Source: an uncultured Megamonas sp.
Lineage (GTDB): Bacteria; Bacillota_C; Negativicutes; Selenomonadales; Selenomonadaceae
NCBI GenBank assembly: GCA_900556715.1
Contig: USPM01000002.1
Coordinates: 1-64,000, forward strand
Length of the DNA: 64,000 nucleotides
Direction: 5' to 3'
The position numbers and the translations under genes are program-made. The notes below the pieces were generated by a model. The model searched no databases. It was not told where the DNA came from and saw only the letters and a list, made by a program, of their open reading frames with translations. Shown here in pieces: positions 27,668-37,939 of this stretch; position 1 is the first letter of the stretch, and each line of letters opens with the position of its first letter.

Positions 27668-29035
27668 TTATAAATTTTGAGCTAATTTTTCACCAACAGT
27701 ATAGATATTACCTGCACCCATAGTAATAATTAAATCTCCAGCTTGAATATTTTTTTCAAGCCATGGTGCAATATCATCTAATTTTTCAATGTAAACAGCG
27801 TCTACACCTGTCTGTCTTTTAACTTCATCTACAATAGTTTTACCTGAAATACCTTCGATAGGATCTTCACTTGCTGCATAAATATCAGTTAAAACTAATA
27901 CATCAGCTCCTACAAAACAAGAGCCAAATTCTTTTTGTAATAATTGTGTTCTACTATAACGATGTGGCTGGAAAGCTACAATTAAACGTTTTGGATTTGT
28001 CTGTTTAGCAGCTTTTATAGTTGTTTGAATTTCAGTTGGATGATGTGCATAATCATCTACAATCCATATATTTTCATTTCTAAATTTAGTTTGGAAACGG
28101 CGTTTTGTACCAGAAAATACTTTAAATCCTTCTGCTATTTCCTCTATACTCAATCCCATTTCACGACATACAGCAATTGTAGCTAATGCATTTAATACAT
28201 TATGTCTACCTGGAATATTAAGAGCTACATCTCCTAATACTTCACCTTTGTAAATAACAGTAAAGCTTGTATGTGGACCATCTACTTTAATATCTTTTGC
28301 CATATAATCAGCATCATGATCTAAAGCATAAGAAATATATTTTCTATCCACTTTATCTGCTATATTTCTGATATTTTCATTATCAAAGCACAATACAGCA
28401 AGACCTGTTTCTTTATCCAAGTTCTGTACAAATTGGATAAATGCTTTAATGATATTTTCCATAGAACCGTAATGATCCATATGGTCATCTTCAATATTAG
28501 TAACAACTGCAATTTTAGGATAGAATTTTAAGAAAGAACCATCACTTTCATCAGCTTCAGCTACTAAATAATCAGATTTACCAAGTTTTGCATTGCCTTT
28601 TAAATAATCTACAAAACCGCCAATTAAAATTGTAGGATCAACTTTTGCATGCTCTAAAACTACACTGATCATAGAAGATGTAGTTGTCTTTCCATGAGCA
28701 CCTGCTACTGCAATTCCTTTAGCATCATTTAATAAATAAGCTAAAATATCGGAACGATGAAATAATTTTAAGCCCTTAGCTTTTGCAGCTACAAGTTCAG
28801 GATTATCTTGATGTATAGCAGAAGATAAAACCAAGGCTTCTTTACCTTCTACATTTAAAGCATTATGACCTTTATAAATTGTAGCACCTTTTGCCTGTAA
28901 ATGTTTTACTACAGCTGATTCACTCAAATCAGAACCAGATATTTCATATCCTTTATCTAACATCACTTCAGCAATGGCACTCATACCTACACCGCCAATG
29001 CCGACAAAATGTAATTTTTTTATACCTTCAAGCAC
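27668..29035 (-). CDS. murC: UDP-N-acetylmuramate--L-alanine ligase
   Basis: Mur ligase of 455 residues adding L-Ala to UDP-MurNAc in the cytoplasm. The N-terminal Rossmann signature HFVGIGGVGMSAIAE at about 9, the P-loop AGAHGKTTT at about 112, and DDYAHHPTEI at about 345 are typical of MurC. The start is a GTG at 29033-29035 behind GAGGTG. It lies between murG and ddl; murB, often next to murC, is absent. Confidence 0.96.
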   Translation of the reverse strand: MLEGIKKLHFVGIGGVGMSAIAEVMLDKGYEISGSDLSESAVVKHLQAKGATIYKGHNALNVEGKEALVLSSAIHQDNPELVAAKAKGLKLFHRSDILAYLLNDAKGIAVAGAHGKTTTSSMISVVLEHAKVDPTILIGGFVDYLKGNAKLGKSDYLVAEADESDGSFLKFYPKIAVVTNIEDDHMDHYGSMENIIKAFIQFVQNLDKETGLAVLCFDNENIRNIADKVDRKYISYALDHDADYMAKDIKVDGPHTSFTVIYKGEVLGDVALNIPGRHNVLNALATIAVCREMGLSIEEIAEGFKVFSGTKRRFQTKFRNENIWIVDDYAHHPTEIQTTIKAAKQTNPKRLIVAFQPHRYSRTQLLQKEFGSCFVGADVLVLTDIYAASEDPIEGISGKTIVDEVKRQTGVDAVYIEKLDDIAPWLEKNIQAGDLIITMGAGNIYTVGEKLAQNL

Positions 29036-29057
29036 TTTTCAAGTACACCTCTCAAAA

Positions 29058-30176
29058 TTAATATTTAGGTTTCTTAGCTAATTCTACCACCATTTCAGCA
29101 ATAGCTAAAGCTGCACTAGGTTTTCCCATATTACGGCTAGCTTCTACCATTTCCTGTAAACGATTTTCACTAGCAAGCATTTCTTCTAATACATTGATTA
29201 ATTTTTCACCTGTAAGCTCACGATTTAAAATAACTTTAGCTGCCCCATTTTTTTCTAATTCACGGGCATTATATTCTTGATGATTTTCTGCTGCAAATGG
29301 ATATGGTACCAATACTGCCGGTACACCTCTTGCTGTAAGCTCTGCTAAACTTGTAGCACCAGCTCTAAAAACAGCTATATCTGTGGCTGCCAATGCCTTT
29401 GGCATATCATATAAATATGGATAAACGGCAATATTATCTACTTTATCTAAATTAACACCTAAATCAGCTAAGCCATTTTTTACAAAATCATACTCATTTT
29501 TACCTGTAACATGCATAATCTGCACACGATAATTATTAGCAAAATGTTTATGAACTTCAAGCATAGCTTTATTAATACTATGAGCTCCACGACTGCCACC
29601 AGATACTAAAATAGTTTTTCTATTTGTATCCAAAGAAAATTCCATTAAGCCTTCATTTCTTGTACTCAATAAAATATCGTCACGAATAGGATTACCTGTG
29701 AATACTACCTTATTTTCAGGAAAATAACTCATTGCACGTTTATATCCTACTGCTATCTTATCTACAAATCTTGCTAAAATTTTATTAGTAACACCTGGAA
29801 TAGCATTTTGCTCTTGTATCAATGCTGGTATTCCCATCAAACTTGCAGCCATCAAAATAGGGCCACATACATATCCACCTGTACCAATAGCTACATCTGG
29901 TTTAAAATTTTTAACTATATTTCTAGCTTTTACCACAGCTTTAAACGCTTTACCTGCTACTACAAAATTTTTCATAGTTAAATGACGTTCAAAACCACTT
30001 ATATCTAAGGTAACAAAAGGAATTTGTTCACGTGGTATAATATCTGCTTCCAATCCTTTTTTTGTGCCTACATAGAGAAATTCTGCATTTGGTACTATTT
30101 TTTTTATATTATTTATCAGTGTAATCGCTGGATAAATATGTCCTCCTGTACCACCGCCAGATACAATTATCCTCAT
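29058..30176 (-). CDS. murG: Lipid II synthase MurG (GT28 glycosyltransferase)
   Basis: Adds GlcNAc to lipid I at the inner face of the membrane. The N-terminal GGGTGGHIYPA loop, GTGGYVCGP, SGGSRGAHSIN and the UDP-binding RAGATSLAE are all present. The frame opens at 30188, but GTGAG is seven bases before the ATG at 30176, giving the usual MRIIVSGGG start and 372 residues. ftsW, normally between murD and murG, is not here: murG follows murD by a few bases. Confidence 0.95.
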   Translation of the reverse strand: MRIIVSGGGTGGHIYPAITLINNIKKIVPNAEFLYVGTKKGLEADIIPREQIPFVTLDISGFERHLTMKNFVVAGKAFKAVVKARNIVKNFKPDVAIGTGGYVCGPILMAASLMGIPALIQEQNAIPGVTNKILARFVDKIAVGYKRAMSYFPENKVVFTGNPIRDDILLSTRNEGLMEFSLDTNRKTILVSGGSRGAHSINKAMLEVHKHFANNYRVQIMHVTGKNEYDFVKNGLADLGVNLDKVDNIAVYPYLYDMPKALAATDIAVFRAGATSLAELTARGVPAVLVPYPFAAENHQEYNARELEKNGAAKVILNRELTGEKLINVLEEMLASENRLQEMVEASRNMGKPSAALAIAEMVVELAKKPKY

Positions 30177-30203
30177 ACTTTTTCTCACTTTCTCTATTTA
30201 AAA

Positions 30204-31568
30204 TTATTCTAATTCATTAACTATACGTTTAAAATCACGGCCACGAGCTTCATAACCTTCATACATATCAAAACTTGCACATGCTGGTGATAATAACACT
30301 ACCTGCGGAGCTTTGGCTATTTTATGAGCATAATTTACTGCTTCTTGCATAGAATATCCTGCTTCATAAATTTTATCTTCTGGATAATCATGTTTTAAAG
30401 CTTCTTCTTTAAAACGTTTTGTAGCATCGCCAACTAAAATCAGATTATCTACGCGTTCATTTACTAAAGCATAAAATTCATCAAGTGGAGTATTTTTATC
30501 ATCACCACCAGCGATTAAGATTATATGTGGAAAAGTAGCAATTGCTTTGTTGGCAGCTTCTGGATTTGTTGCTTTAGAGTCATTATAATATGTTACTCCA
30601 TCAATAGTTTTAACAGGTTCAATGCGATGTTCCACTGGTGCAAAAGCTTTTAATGCTTTTGCCATTTTTATCGTATCGCCACCTGCCAAAAAGGCTAAGC
30701 TCAATGCCGCTAAAGCATTTTCTATATTATGACTGCCTTTTATCTGCATATCATCTACATTACAAATAATATGCATTATACCTTTCCAACGAATAACAAG
30801 TTGATTATCTTTGACGAAAGCACCTTCTTCTAATTCTTGGGAACTACTGAAAAAACAAATAGTGCTTTTAGCTCTATTTGCCATATCACGAGTACGTTCA
30901 TCATCATAATTTAAAACTAAAAAATTTTCTTTTGTATGATGAGCAAATACTTTTTCTTTTTCTGCCTGATAAACTTCCATTGTTTTATGACGAGCCAAAT
31001 GATCAGGAGTTACATTTAATATAGCCGCACCTTTTGTAGCAAATTCACTAGAAGCTTCCATCTGATAACTTGATATTTCAGCCACTACACAACCATCTTC
31101 ACCAATACGATAACATTCTTCACAAAGTGGTGTACCGATATTACCACCCACACCCACTTTATCTTCACCGTAAATGGTCTTCATCAATTCACCTAAAAGC
31201 ATAGTTGTTGTTGTTTTACCATTAGTTCCTGTAACAGCAAATATTGGAGCTTTAGCTAATTTATAAGCAAATTCTACTTCGCTAATGATTTTTACTTTTT
31301 CAGCAACTTTTTCAAAAAGTGGTAAATGTCTTGGTACAGCTGGAGAAATAATCACTAAATCTGTACCTTCAAATAAAGCTTCTGTTTGTTTTCCTAAAAC
31401 TACTTTTATGTCTAAAGCAGTAAGTTCAGTTAGATCGTGCTTTTCACCTAGTTTTTCATTCGCATCACTTAAAATGACATCTGCTCCTAGTTTCTTAGCG
31501 AGTTTTGCCGCTGCAAAGCCACTAATTCCCGCACCGATTACAATAACTTTCTTATTGCTTAAATCCAT
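30204..31568 (-). CDS. murD: UDP-N-acetylmuramoyl-L-alanine--D-glutamate ligase
   Basis: Mur ligase of 454 residues that adds D-Glu. The N-terminal VIGAGISGFAAAKLAKKLG, P-loop VTGTNGKTTTT at about 113, YNDSKATNPEA at about 308 and LLSPACASFDMY near the C-terminus are characteristic of MurD. It follows mraY after 92 bp and precedes murG. Confidence 0.96.
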   Translation of the reverse strand: MDLSNKKVIVIGAGISGFAAAKLAKKLGADVILSDANEKLGEKHDLTELTALDIKVVLGKQTEALFEGTDLVIISPAVPRHLPLFEKVAEKVKIISEVEFAYKLAKAPIFAVTGTNGKTTTTMLLGELMKTIYGEDKVGVGGNIGTPLCEECYRIGEDGCVVAEISSYQMEASSEFATKGAAILNVTPDHLARHKTMEVYQAEKEKVFAHHTKENFLVLNYDDERTRDMANRAKSTICFFSSSQELEEGAFVKDNQLVIRWKGIMHIICNVDDMQIKGSHNIENALAALSLAFLAGGDTIKMAKALKAFAPVEHRIEPVKTIDGVTYYNDSKATNPEAANKAIATFPHIILIAGGDDKNTPLDEFYALVNERVDNLILVGDATKRFKEEALKHDYPEDKIYEAGYSMQEAVNYAHKIAKAPQVVLLSPACASFDMYEGYEARGRDFKRIVNELE

Positions 31569-31660
31569 TAAAAAAACCTCCTAAAATCTTTATATTTATT
31601 TCTTTGAGGATAAAAAAATAAACGAAAAAACCTCAGCCTTATTTAAAATATTAACGACTA

Positions 31661-32635
31661 TTAGCTATAATGTAAAGTCAATAAAGCCAAAATACAAAAT
31701 ACAAATTCAGCAAACCAAAAAGTTGTAACTACACGAGTTTCTGACCAACCTTTTAATTCAAAATGATGATGAATTGGACTCATTAAAAATACACGTTTTC
31801 CTGTAGTTTTAAATGATGTTACCTGAATAATTACAGACAAAGTTTCGATTACAAATAACCCGCCTAAAATAATCAATAATAATTCTGTTTTAGTTAAAAT
31901 ACCAAGGCCAGCTAAAACACCACCTAAAGCAAGAGAACCAGTATCCCCCATGAATACTTTTGCCGGATGATAATTAAATTTCAAAAAGGCTACACATGCT
32001 CCAAAACAAGCAAAACTATAAATAGCTAAATCAGTTTTATTAAAATATAAACAAACAGCTGCAAAACCTAAAGAAGCTACTGCCATTGCACCTGATGCTA
32101 AACCATCTAATCCATCTGTTAAATTTACAGCATTTGTTGTGCCGACAAGTACACCTATTACCAATACATAATAAAACCAACCAATATCATAAGTCTGTCC
32201 AACAAATGGTATCCAAACATCTTGTGTAAGACCAGTATAATTTATACCAATATAAGTTACAATAATTGCAATAATAAATTGTCCTAATAATTTTTGTTTA
32301 GCTTTTAATCCCAGATTGCGTTTTAAAACAACTTTTATATAATCATCTAAAAATCCTAAAACAAAATGACCTAACATCACAAATAAAGCTAATGCTACTT
32401 CTATAGTAAAATCTGCAAAAATTAAAGTTGCAATAGTAATACCACCAATGATCATAATACCACCCATTGTTGGTGTTCCTGATTTAGCTTGATGACTCTT
32501 TGGCCCTTCTTCACGAATGCTTTGACCAAATTTTAATTTATGTAGTTCTGGAATTAAAAATGGTCCTACTGCTAAAACTACAAGGGCAGCAGCTATTGCT
32601 GCCCAAATCATATTTAAATTAAATGCTTCTATCAT
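31661..32635 (-). CDS. mraY: Phospho-N-acetylmuramoyl-pentapeptide transferase
   Basis: A 324-residue polytopic membrane enzyme transferring phospho-MurNAc-pentapeptide to undecaprenyl phosphate (lipid I). The signatures GTPTMGGIM at about 53, FLDDYIKVVLKRNLGL with the catalytic aspartates at about 95, NLTDGLDGLA at about 175 and the C-terminal SPIHHHFE at about 287 are intact. Its start overlaps the murF stop by four bases (ATGA). Confidence 0.96.
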   Translation of the reverse strand: MIEAFNLNMIWAAIAAALVVLAVGPFLIPELHKLKFGQSIREEGPKSHQAKSGTPTMGGIMIIGGITIATLIFADFTIEVALALFVMLGHFVLGFLDDYIKVVLKRNLGLKAKQKLLGQFIIAIIVTYIGINYTGLTQDVWIPFVGQTYDIGWFYYVLVIGVLVGTTNAVNLTDGLDGLASGAMAVASLGFAAVCLYFNKTDLAIYSFACFGACVAFLKFNYHPAKVFMGDTGSLALGGVLAGLGILTKTELLLIILGGLFVIETLSVIIQVTSFKTTGKRVFLMSPIHHHFELKGWSETRVVTTFWFAEFVFCILALLTLHYS

Positions 32636-34023
32636 TTATATTCTTTCTCCAATAATTCAATTATTTTTTCCATATGCATACCATGGGAACCTTTAAACAA
32701 AACAGTATCTTCTGCTTGCAATTCTCTTTTCAATACTTGCACTGCTTCTTCATGACTTGCACATTCAAAAACTTTTGCTACACCTGCTTTTTTAGCAGCT
32801 TGAGCCGTAAATTTTGTCAATTCTCCTCGAGTTATGACAATATCTACACCTAATTTACCTGCCAATAAACCAATATCTTCATGAGCTTTTTGTTCTACAC
32901 TACCTAATTCAAACATATCACCCATTACTAAGATTTTACGTTTTTTAGCCACTTTAGTTAAATTTTCTAAAGCTGCTTTTGTAGACATTGGACTTGCATT
33001 ATATGCATCATTTATCAAATTATATTGACCTAATCTTTTATATTCAAAACGCATAGCTGTAGGTTTAAAAGTATCTAAACCTTTTTGCATCTCTTCAACA
33101 GTAAGGCCGCAAGCATATCCTACAGCCAAAGCTGCTAAACAGTTATATACATTGTGTATACCTATCATATTTAAAGTGAAATGTGCTATTTTATCGCCAA
33201 CAATCGCATCAAATTCCGTTTTACCATCATCTACAGTCTTAATATCAAAAGCCTTGATATCACCTGCATGATTAATGCCAAAATAAATTGCATGTGCTCT
33301 TGTTAATCTATTCATTTTAGCAACAAATTCATCATCAGCATTTAAAATAACTTTCCCATCAATTTCTATTGCCTGTGCCATCTCACCTTTAGCTTTCGCT
33401 ATATTCTCCATGGATCCTAAAAGTTCCATATGTGTTTCACCGACATTAGTAATTACACCCATTGTAGGTTTAGCAATATCTGTCAATTCTTTTATTTGAC
33501 CTAATCCTCGCATACCCATTTCTACAACAGCTACATCATAACTTCCATCTAATTGTAATAAAGTCATTGGAAGACCGATTTCATTATTAAAATTAGCTTG
33601 TGTTTTCAATACATTATATTTTCCTGATAATACAGCAGCTGTTAAATCTTTAGTTGTAGTTTTACCATTTGAACCAGTTATAGCTATTACAGGGATATTG
33701 AATTTATTACGCCAAAAATGAGCTAAATCTTGATAGGCTTTTAATGTATCATCTACGGCCAAAATATCTATATCAACATCTTCAAGCAAAGAAATATCAT
33801 AATCTTTATTTACTATAGCTCCAATTGCTCCTTTTTTGGCAGCATCAGCAATAAAATCATGCCCGTCAAAATTTTCACCTTTAAGGGCGATAAATAACAT
33901 TCCTTCTTCAATTTTTCTAGTATCTGTTGTTACACCACCAAAAACCGAAGCTGAAGTTACTTTTTTCAAAACAGCATTAGTTGCCTGCATTACTTGCGTC
34001 AAAGAAAATTGATAATTAGCCAT
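32632..34023 (-). CDS. murF: UDP-N-acetylmuramoyl-tripeptide--D-alanyl-D-alanine ligase
   Basis: Mur ligase adding D-Ala-D-Ala. The P-loop ITGSNGKTTTKD, NAYNASPMS and GDMFELG motifs are typical. The frame is open to 34047, but AGGGGGAAG immediately precedes the ATG at 34023, giving MANYQFS and 463 residues. That start lies inside the murE end (8-base overlap), so the two are translationally coupled. Confidence 0.95.
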   Translation of the reverse strand: MANYQFSLTQVMQATNAVLKKVTSASVFGGVTTDTRKIEEGMLFIALKGENFDGHDFIADAAKKGAIGAIVNKDYDISLLEDVDIDILAVDDTLKAYQDLAHFWRNKFNIPVIAITGSNGKTTTKDLTAAVLSGKYNVLKTQANFNNEIGLPMTLLQLDGSYDVAVVEMGMRGLGQIKELTDIAKPTMGVITNVGETHMELLGSMENIAKAKGEMAQAIEIDGKVILNADDEFVAKMNRLTRAHAIYFGINHAGDIKAFDIKTVDDGKTEFDAIVGDKIAHFTLNMIGIHNVYNCLAALAVGYACGLTVEEMQKGLDTFKPTAMRFEYKRLGQYNLINDAYNASPMSTKAALENLTKVAKKRKILVMGDMFELGSVEQKAHEDIGLLAGKLGVDIVITRGELTKFTAQAAKKAGVAKVFECASHEEAVQVLKRELQAEDTVLFKGSHGMHMEKIIELLEKEYK

Positions 34024-35506
34024 TAATCTTCCCCCTAATTGCTTCAATAGCTACTTCTTTATCATCAAAATGGATAGTTCCTGTTTTTAAAATCTGATAA
34101 TTTTCATGACCTTTACCAGCTATAAGCACAATATCATCTTTTTGTGCAAGTTCAATAGCTCTGAAAATAGCAGTTCTTCTATCTGTAATTTTTTCATGGA
34201 AATTGCCATGAAGTGCAGGAAGTACACCTGCTTCTACTTCAGATAAAATAAATTCTGGATCTTCTGTTCTTGGATTATCAGAAGTTGCAATTACCACATC
34301 TGCAAGCTGTGCTGCAATACGGCCCATAATAGGACGTTTTGTTCTATCGCGGTCACCGCCACAGCCAAATACTACGATCAAACGTTTTTTAGCGATTTCA
34401 CGTGCTGTTTTTAAAACGTTTTCTAAACCATCTGGAGTATGAGCATAATCGACTATTACGCTGAAATCTTGACCTTGACGTACAAGTTCAAAACGTCCTG
34501 CTACAGCTTCAAAGTTTTCAAGAGTTTCTTTGATTATATCAAAAGAAATTTTTTCAGCTAAAGCAACGCCAATTACGCCTAATATATTATAAACATTGAA
34601 CATACCTGTAACTTTTAAATCAAAATGAACTTTTTCGCCTTTATATTTTACATCAAAAGACGCTCCAGATGCCTTAATTTCTACATTTTCAGCTTTTAAA
34701 GTTGCATCATTTTTAATGCCATAAGTTATTAAATTGCATTTTGTATGCTCAATCATTGTTTTACTGCCAAGTTCATCATCTAAATTAATTACGGCATTTT
34801 TATTAGTTTTTACTAAATTTGGTGCAGATAAACTATCAAATAATTTTGCCTTAGCTAGGGCATAATTTTCCATAGTTTTATGATAATCTAAATGGTCTTG
34901 TGTTAAATTTGTAAACATTGCTGTATCATATTCACAACCTGCAACACGATTCATATCAAGAGCATGTGAGGATACTTCCATAACTACATAATCAATATTT
35001 TGTTTATACATCTTATCTAAAATTTCTTGAAGGTCAATCACATCTGGTGTTGTATTGTGAATTGGCATCTCTTCATCTTCAATCATGATTTTAATTGTGC
35101 CAATGACGCCCACTTTATATCCTGCTTTACGCAAAATATCGCGAAGCATATATGTACTACTTGTTTTACCATTTGTTCCTGTAACACCAATCATACGCAT
35201 TTTTTTGCCTGGATAGTCATAAAAATATGGTACAGCAAGTTCCATTGCTTCACGAAGATTTGGTACTTTTATAACTGTAACACCTGTAGGTACTTCTACA
35301 TCTTTTTCAGTCATAATCGCACAAGCTCCAGCTTCTACAGCTTGAGGAATAAATTTATTACCATCTACCCTAGTACCACAGATACATACGAATAAAGTAT
35401 TTTTTCTCACACGACGTGAATCATGAGTGATAAACTCAATTTCTTTGTTCACATCTCCTTTTATTTCTACATCATTTAATACTGACACTAGTTGTTCAAT
35501 GGTCAT
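34016..35506 (-). CDS. murE: UDP-MurNAc-tripeptide synthetase, meso-diaminopimelate type
   Basis: Mur ligase of 496 residues adding the third peptide residue. The P-loop VTGTNGKTSSTYM is at about 113. The substrate-specificity motif DNPRTEDP at about 412 is the one associated with meso-diaminopimelate rather than lysine, consistent with a diderm-type wall. An AGGAGGG ribosome site precedes the ATG. Upstream is a terminator behind ftsL, so murE must be transcribed from its own promoter; TATAAT lies on the minus strand in the gap but its -35 is weak. Confidence 0.96.
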   Translation of the reverse strand: MTIEQLVSVLNDVEIKGDVNKEIEFITHDSRRVRKNTLFVCICGTRVDGNKFIPQAVEAGACAIMTEKDVEVPTGVTVIKVPNLREAMELAVPYFYDYPGKKMRMIGVTGTNGKTSSTYMLRDILRKAGYKVGVIGTIKIMIEDEEMPIHNTTPDVIDLQEILDKMYKQNIDYVVMEVSSHALDMNRVAGCEYDTAMFTNLTQDHLDYHKTMENYALAKAKLFDSLSAPNLVKTNKNAVINLDDELGSKTMIEHTKCNLITYGIKNDATLKAENVEIKASGASFDVKYKGEKVHFDLKVTGMFNVYNILGVIGVALAEKISFDIIKETLENFEAVAGRFELVRQGQDFSVIVDYAHTPDGLENVLKTAREIAKKRLIVVFGCGGDRDRTKRPIMGRIAAQLADVVIATSDNPRTEDPEFILSEVEAGVLPALHGNFHEKITDRRTAIFRAIELAQKDDIVLIAGKGHENYQILKTGTIHFDDKEVAIEAIRGKING

Positions 35507-35595
35507 TATAAACCCTCCTGAATTTGCTTTTTGTATCTTTTAGCAATCTAAAATCAAACTATATTATAGCTCACTTATTTATATATGTATACTAC

Positions 35596-35651
35596 AAAAA
35601 ATTAAGCCATAAAATCCTAAATTTAAAATTTATTTAAGAAATTTATGGCTC
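35596..35651 (-). terminator. Terminator between ftsL and murE
   Basis: AGCCATAAA (35605-35613) pairs with TTTATGGCT (35642-35650); on the minus strand a T-rich run follows. It splits the division and cell-wall cluster into two transcription units exactly where ftsI would be expected. Confidence 0.65.
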
Positions 35652-35661
35652 AATTAATAAT

Positions 35662-36033
35662 TTATTTTTTAGTTGAAAAGAAAAATTTATCTGGTAGTAT
35701 CATTCCTAATTCATTTGTAGCAATAGATTGTATTCTTTCTGGAGATTTTAGATGTGCTATTTCTAAATGAAGACGAGAATTCTCTGCTTCTAATTTTGTA
35801 GATTGATTTTTTAATTGATTTAAATGATAGGCATCGCTGGCAGCTACTCCACTGCGTAAAATAAAGAATCCTGCCATTGCCACTACTATTACAAATAAAA
35901 TAATACATCTTGAACGCAACGCATTATTTAAATCTGCGTCTTTTTCCTGTCTTGATTTCACTGATTTTTTTACTTTCATTTGTTTATATCTCTCTTGATT
36001 TTCTTCATAAACAATTTTGCGTTGCGCTAACAT
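35662..36033 (-). CDS. ftsL: FtsL-like septum formation protein
   Basis: A 123-residue bitopic protein. A basic cytoplasmic head (about 1-42) precedes one membrane helix (IILFVIVVAMAGFFIL) and a periplasmic leucine-rich coiled coil (LNQLKNQSTKLEAENSRLHLEIAHLKSPERI) ending in NELGMILPDKFFF. This is the FtsL/DivIC architecture, and the position behind rsmH identifies it as FtsL. GGAGG precedes the ATG. Confidence 0.82.
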   Translation of the reverse strand: MLAQRKIVYEENQERYKQMKVKKSVKSRQEKDADLNNALRSRCIILFVIVVAMAGFFILRSGVAASDAYHLNQLKNQSTKLEAENSRLHLEIAHLKSPERIQSIATNELGMILPDKFFFSTKK

Positions 36034-36051
36034 AATAAAATCCTCCTAAGA

Positions 36052-36990
36052 TTATAACTTCTCTGCTACTCTCAACTTTGCACTTTTAGATCGTGAATTA
36101 TCATCCATCTCATGTTTTGATGGTTTTATAGCTTTACTACAAAGCTTTATCTCAGGCTTATGATTACATACACAAATTGGTAAATGTGGTGGACAAATAC
36201 AACCACGGGACAGTTCTTTAAATACATTCTTAGTAATACGATCTTCTAATGAATGAAATGTTATTACTGCAATTCTTCCACCTTTATTTAAATGTTTTAC
36301 TGCTACTTTAAAAGTATTTTCTAAAATTCCTAATTCATTATTTACTTCAATACGAATAGCCTGAAAAATACGTTTTGCTGGATGACCTGTTGCTTTTTTT
36401 CGCACAGCTGCTGGTATAGCACGGCGAATGATATCCACTAATTCGCCTGTAGTCTCTATCTTCTTTTCCTGGCGATATTTTACAATAAATTCTGCTATAC
36501 GCTTGCTCCAGCGTTCTTCACCATATGTTTTAAAAATATCATTTAATTTTTCTTCATCATATTCATTGACCACATCATATGCAGAAAAATCTTGTGCCTT
36601 ATCCATACGCATATCAAGTGGAGCATCTTGCATATAGGAAAAACCTCTATCGGCTTCATCTAGCTGATATGATGAAACACCTAAATCAAATAAAATTCCA
36701 TCAATATATTCTATATTTAAATTCTTTAGTACAGTTTCTAAATCTTTAAAATTGCTATGCACAATATCTATTTTACATTTATATTGCTTTAATCTTTCAG
36801 TTGCGACTTTAATCGCATCTTCATCTTGATCTATGCCGATTAAATGCCCATTTTCATTTAACTGCGTAGCAATTCTCGATGAATGACCTGCTCCGCCCAA
36901 AGTGCAATCTACATATACACCATCAGGCTTTATAGCAAGCCCCTTTATTACTTCCTCTGGTAGAACACTAATATGTTCAAATTCCACCAA
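36052..36990 (-). CDS. rsmH: 16S rRNA (cytosine-1402-N4)-methyltransferase
   Basis: SAM-dependent RsmH (MraW), 312 residues. The N-terminal HISVLPEEVIKGL, SAM-binding YVDCTLGGAGHS at about 25, FDLGVSSYQLDEADRGFSY at about 100 and AITFHSLEDRITK at about 240 are diagnostic. The frame begins with TTG at 36990; GTG at 36987 is better spaced from GAGGTG. It opens the cluster: mraZ, the usual first gene, is absent. Confidence 0.96.
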   Translation of the reverse strand: MVEFEHISVLPEEVIKGLAIKPDGVYVDCTLGGAGHSSRIATQLNENGHLIGIDQDEDAIKVATERLKQYKCKIDIVHSNFKDLETVLKNLNIEYIDGILFDLGVSSYQLDEADRGFSYMQDAPLDMRMDKAQDFSAYDVVNEYDEEKLNDIFKTYGEERWSKRIAEFIVKYRQEKKIETTGELVDIIRRAIPAAVRKKATGHPAKRIFQAIRIEVNNELGILENTFKVAVKHLNKGGRIAVITFHSLEDRITKNVFKELSRGCICPPHLPICVCNHKPEIKLCSKAIKPSKHEMDDNSRSKSAKLRVAEKL

Positions 36991-37075
36991 CGAAACACCT
37001 CGCGTCTTTTATAAAATTATTTACGTAAATATAATTTTAACAGTCATCAAAATTTATTTCAATAGAAAATTAAAT

Positions 37076-37891
37076 TTAGCTCTTATACCAACCTAAACGT
37101 TCAAATACTGGTATATAGTGCATTCTTTCATAGAAAGATAAAAATGTATTTTCTGTATGGAAAATAGGTACTCTTTCTAAAGCATAAATATTACTTGCTC
37201 TATCTACATTACCATATTTAATAGTAAATGCCCCTTTATATCCTGCTTCATTAACCAATTTAGCGATATATAAATTATATGTTCCTGTAGGATAAGCCAT
37301 AAATTTAGTATCTTGATTTAATTGAGCATCTAATGTTTGCTTAGATTTTGTAAGCTCTTCTTTTAATTGATCTTCAGTGAGTTCTGTCATAGATTTATGG
37401 CTAGCAGTATGCGATTGAAAATCCATACCATTTGCCTTCATTTCTTTTATCTGCTCCCATGTTAAATAATTAGGTTGATTGCTAACAAAATCTGTAATTA
37501 CAAAAATAGTACCTGTAAAACCATATTTTTTCAAAATAGGATATGCATTTTGGTAATTATCTTCATAACCATCATCAAAAGTGATTAAAATTGGATTTTC
37601 AGGCAGTTCTGCTCCATTTACCATATGATCATACAATTGATCTGTATTTATTGTATTATAACCATTTTCTTTTAAATAAGCCATTTGTCGATCAAAATCT
37701 TCTGGCAGTACGGATAAAGCAATATTCATATTATCTATCTTATGATAATTTAATATTGTAATCGGTATATCTTCTTCATTTTCTGCTGCGGATACAGGCA
37801 TTACTTTCGGACTAGATAAAATCAATGGCAAACAAATTAACATAATAAGTAATATTAATTTTGCATATTTTTTCTGTTTAAACACACTCAT
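37076..37891 (-). CDS. Secreted polysaccharide deacetylase
   Basis: A 271-residue NodB-domain protein of carbohydrate esterase family 4. An N-terminal signal peptide (LILLIMLICLPLILSSPKVM, cleavage near SAAEN) exports it. The metal-binding motifs TFDDGYEDNYQ at about 100 and SHTASHKSM at about 160 are present, and the C-terminal part carries the remaining family signature. It probably removes acetyl groups from an envelope or exopolysaccharide, but the polymer is unknown. It lies upstream of rsmH in the same direction, 85 bp away. Confidence 0.88.
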   Translation of the reverse strand: MSVFKQKKYAKLILLIMLICLPLILSSPKVMPVSAAENEEDIPITILNYHKIDNMNIALSVLPEDFDRQMAYLKENGYNTINTDQLYDHMVNGAELPENPILITFDDGYEDNYQNAYPILKKYGFTGTIFVITDFVSNQPNYLTWEQIKEMKANGMDFQSHTASHKSMTELTEDQLKEELTKSKQTLDAQLNQDTKFMAYPTGTYNLYIAKLVNEAGYKGAFTIKYGNVDRASNIYALERVPIFHTENTFLSFYERMHYIPVFERLGWYKS

Positions 37892-37939
37892 CTTCCCACT
37901 TTCATTTTTAATTTTTATATTTCTATAATAAGTAAAAAT

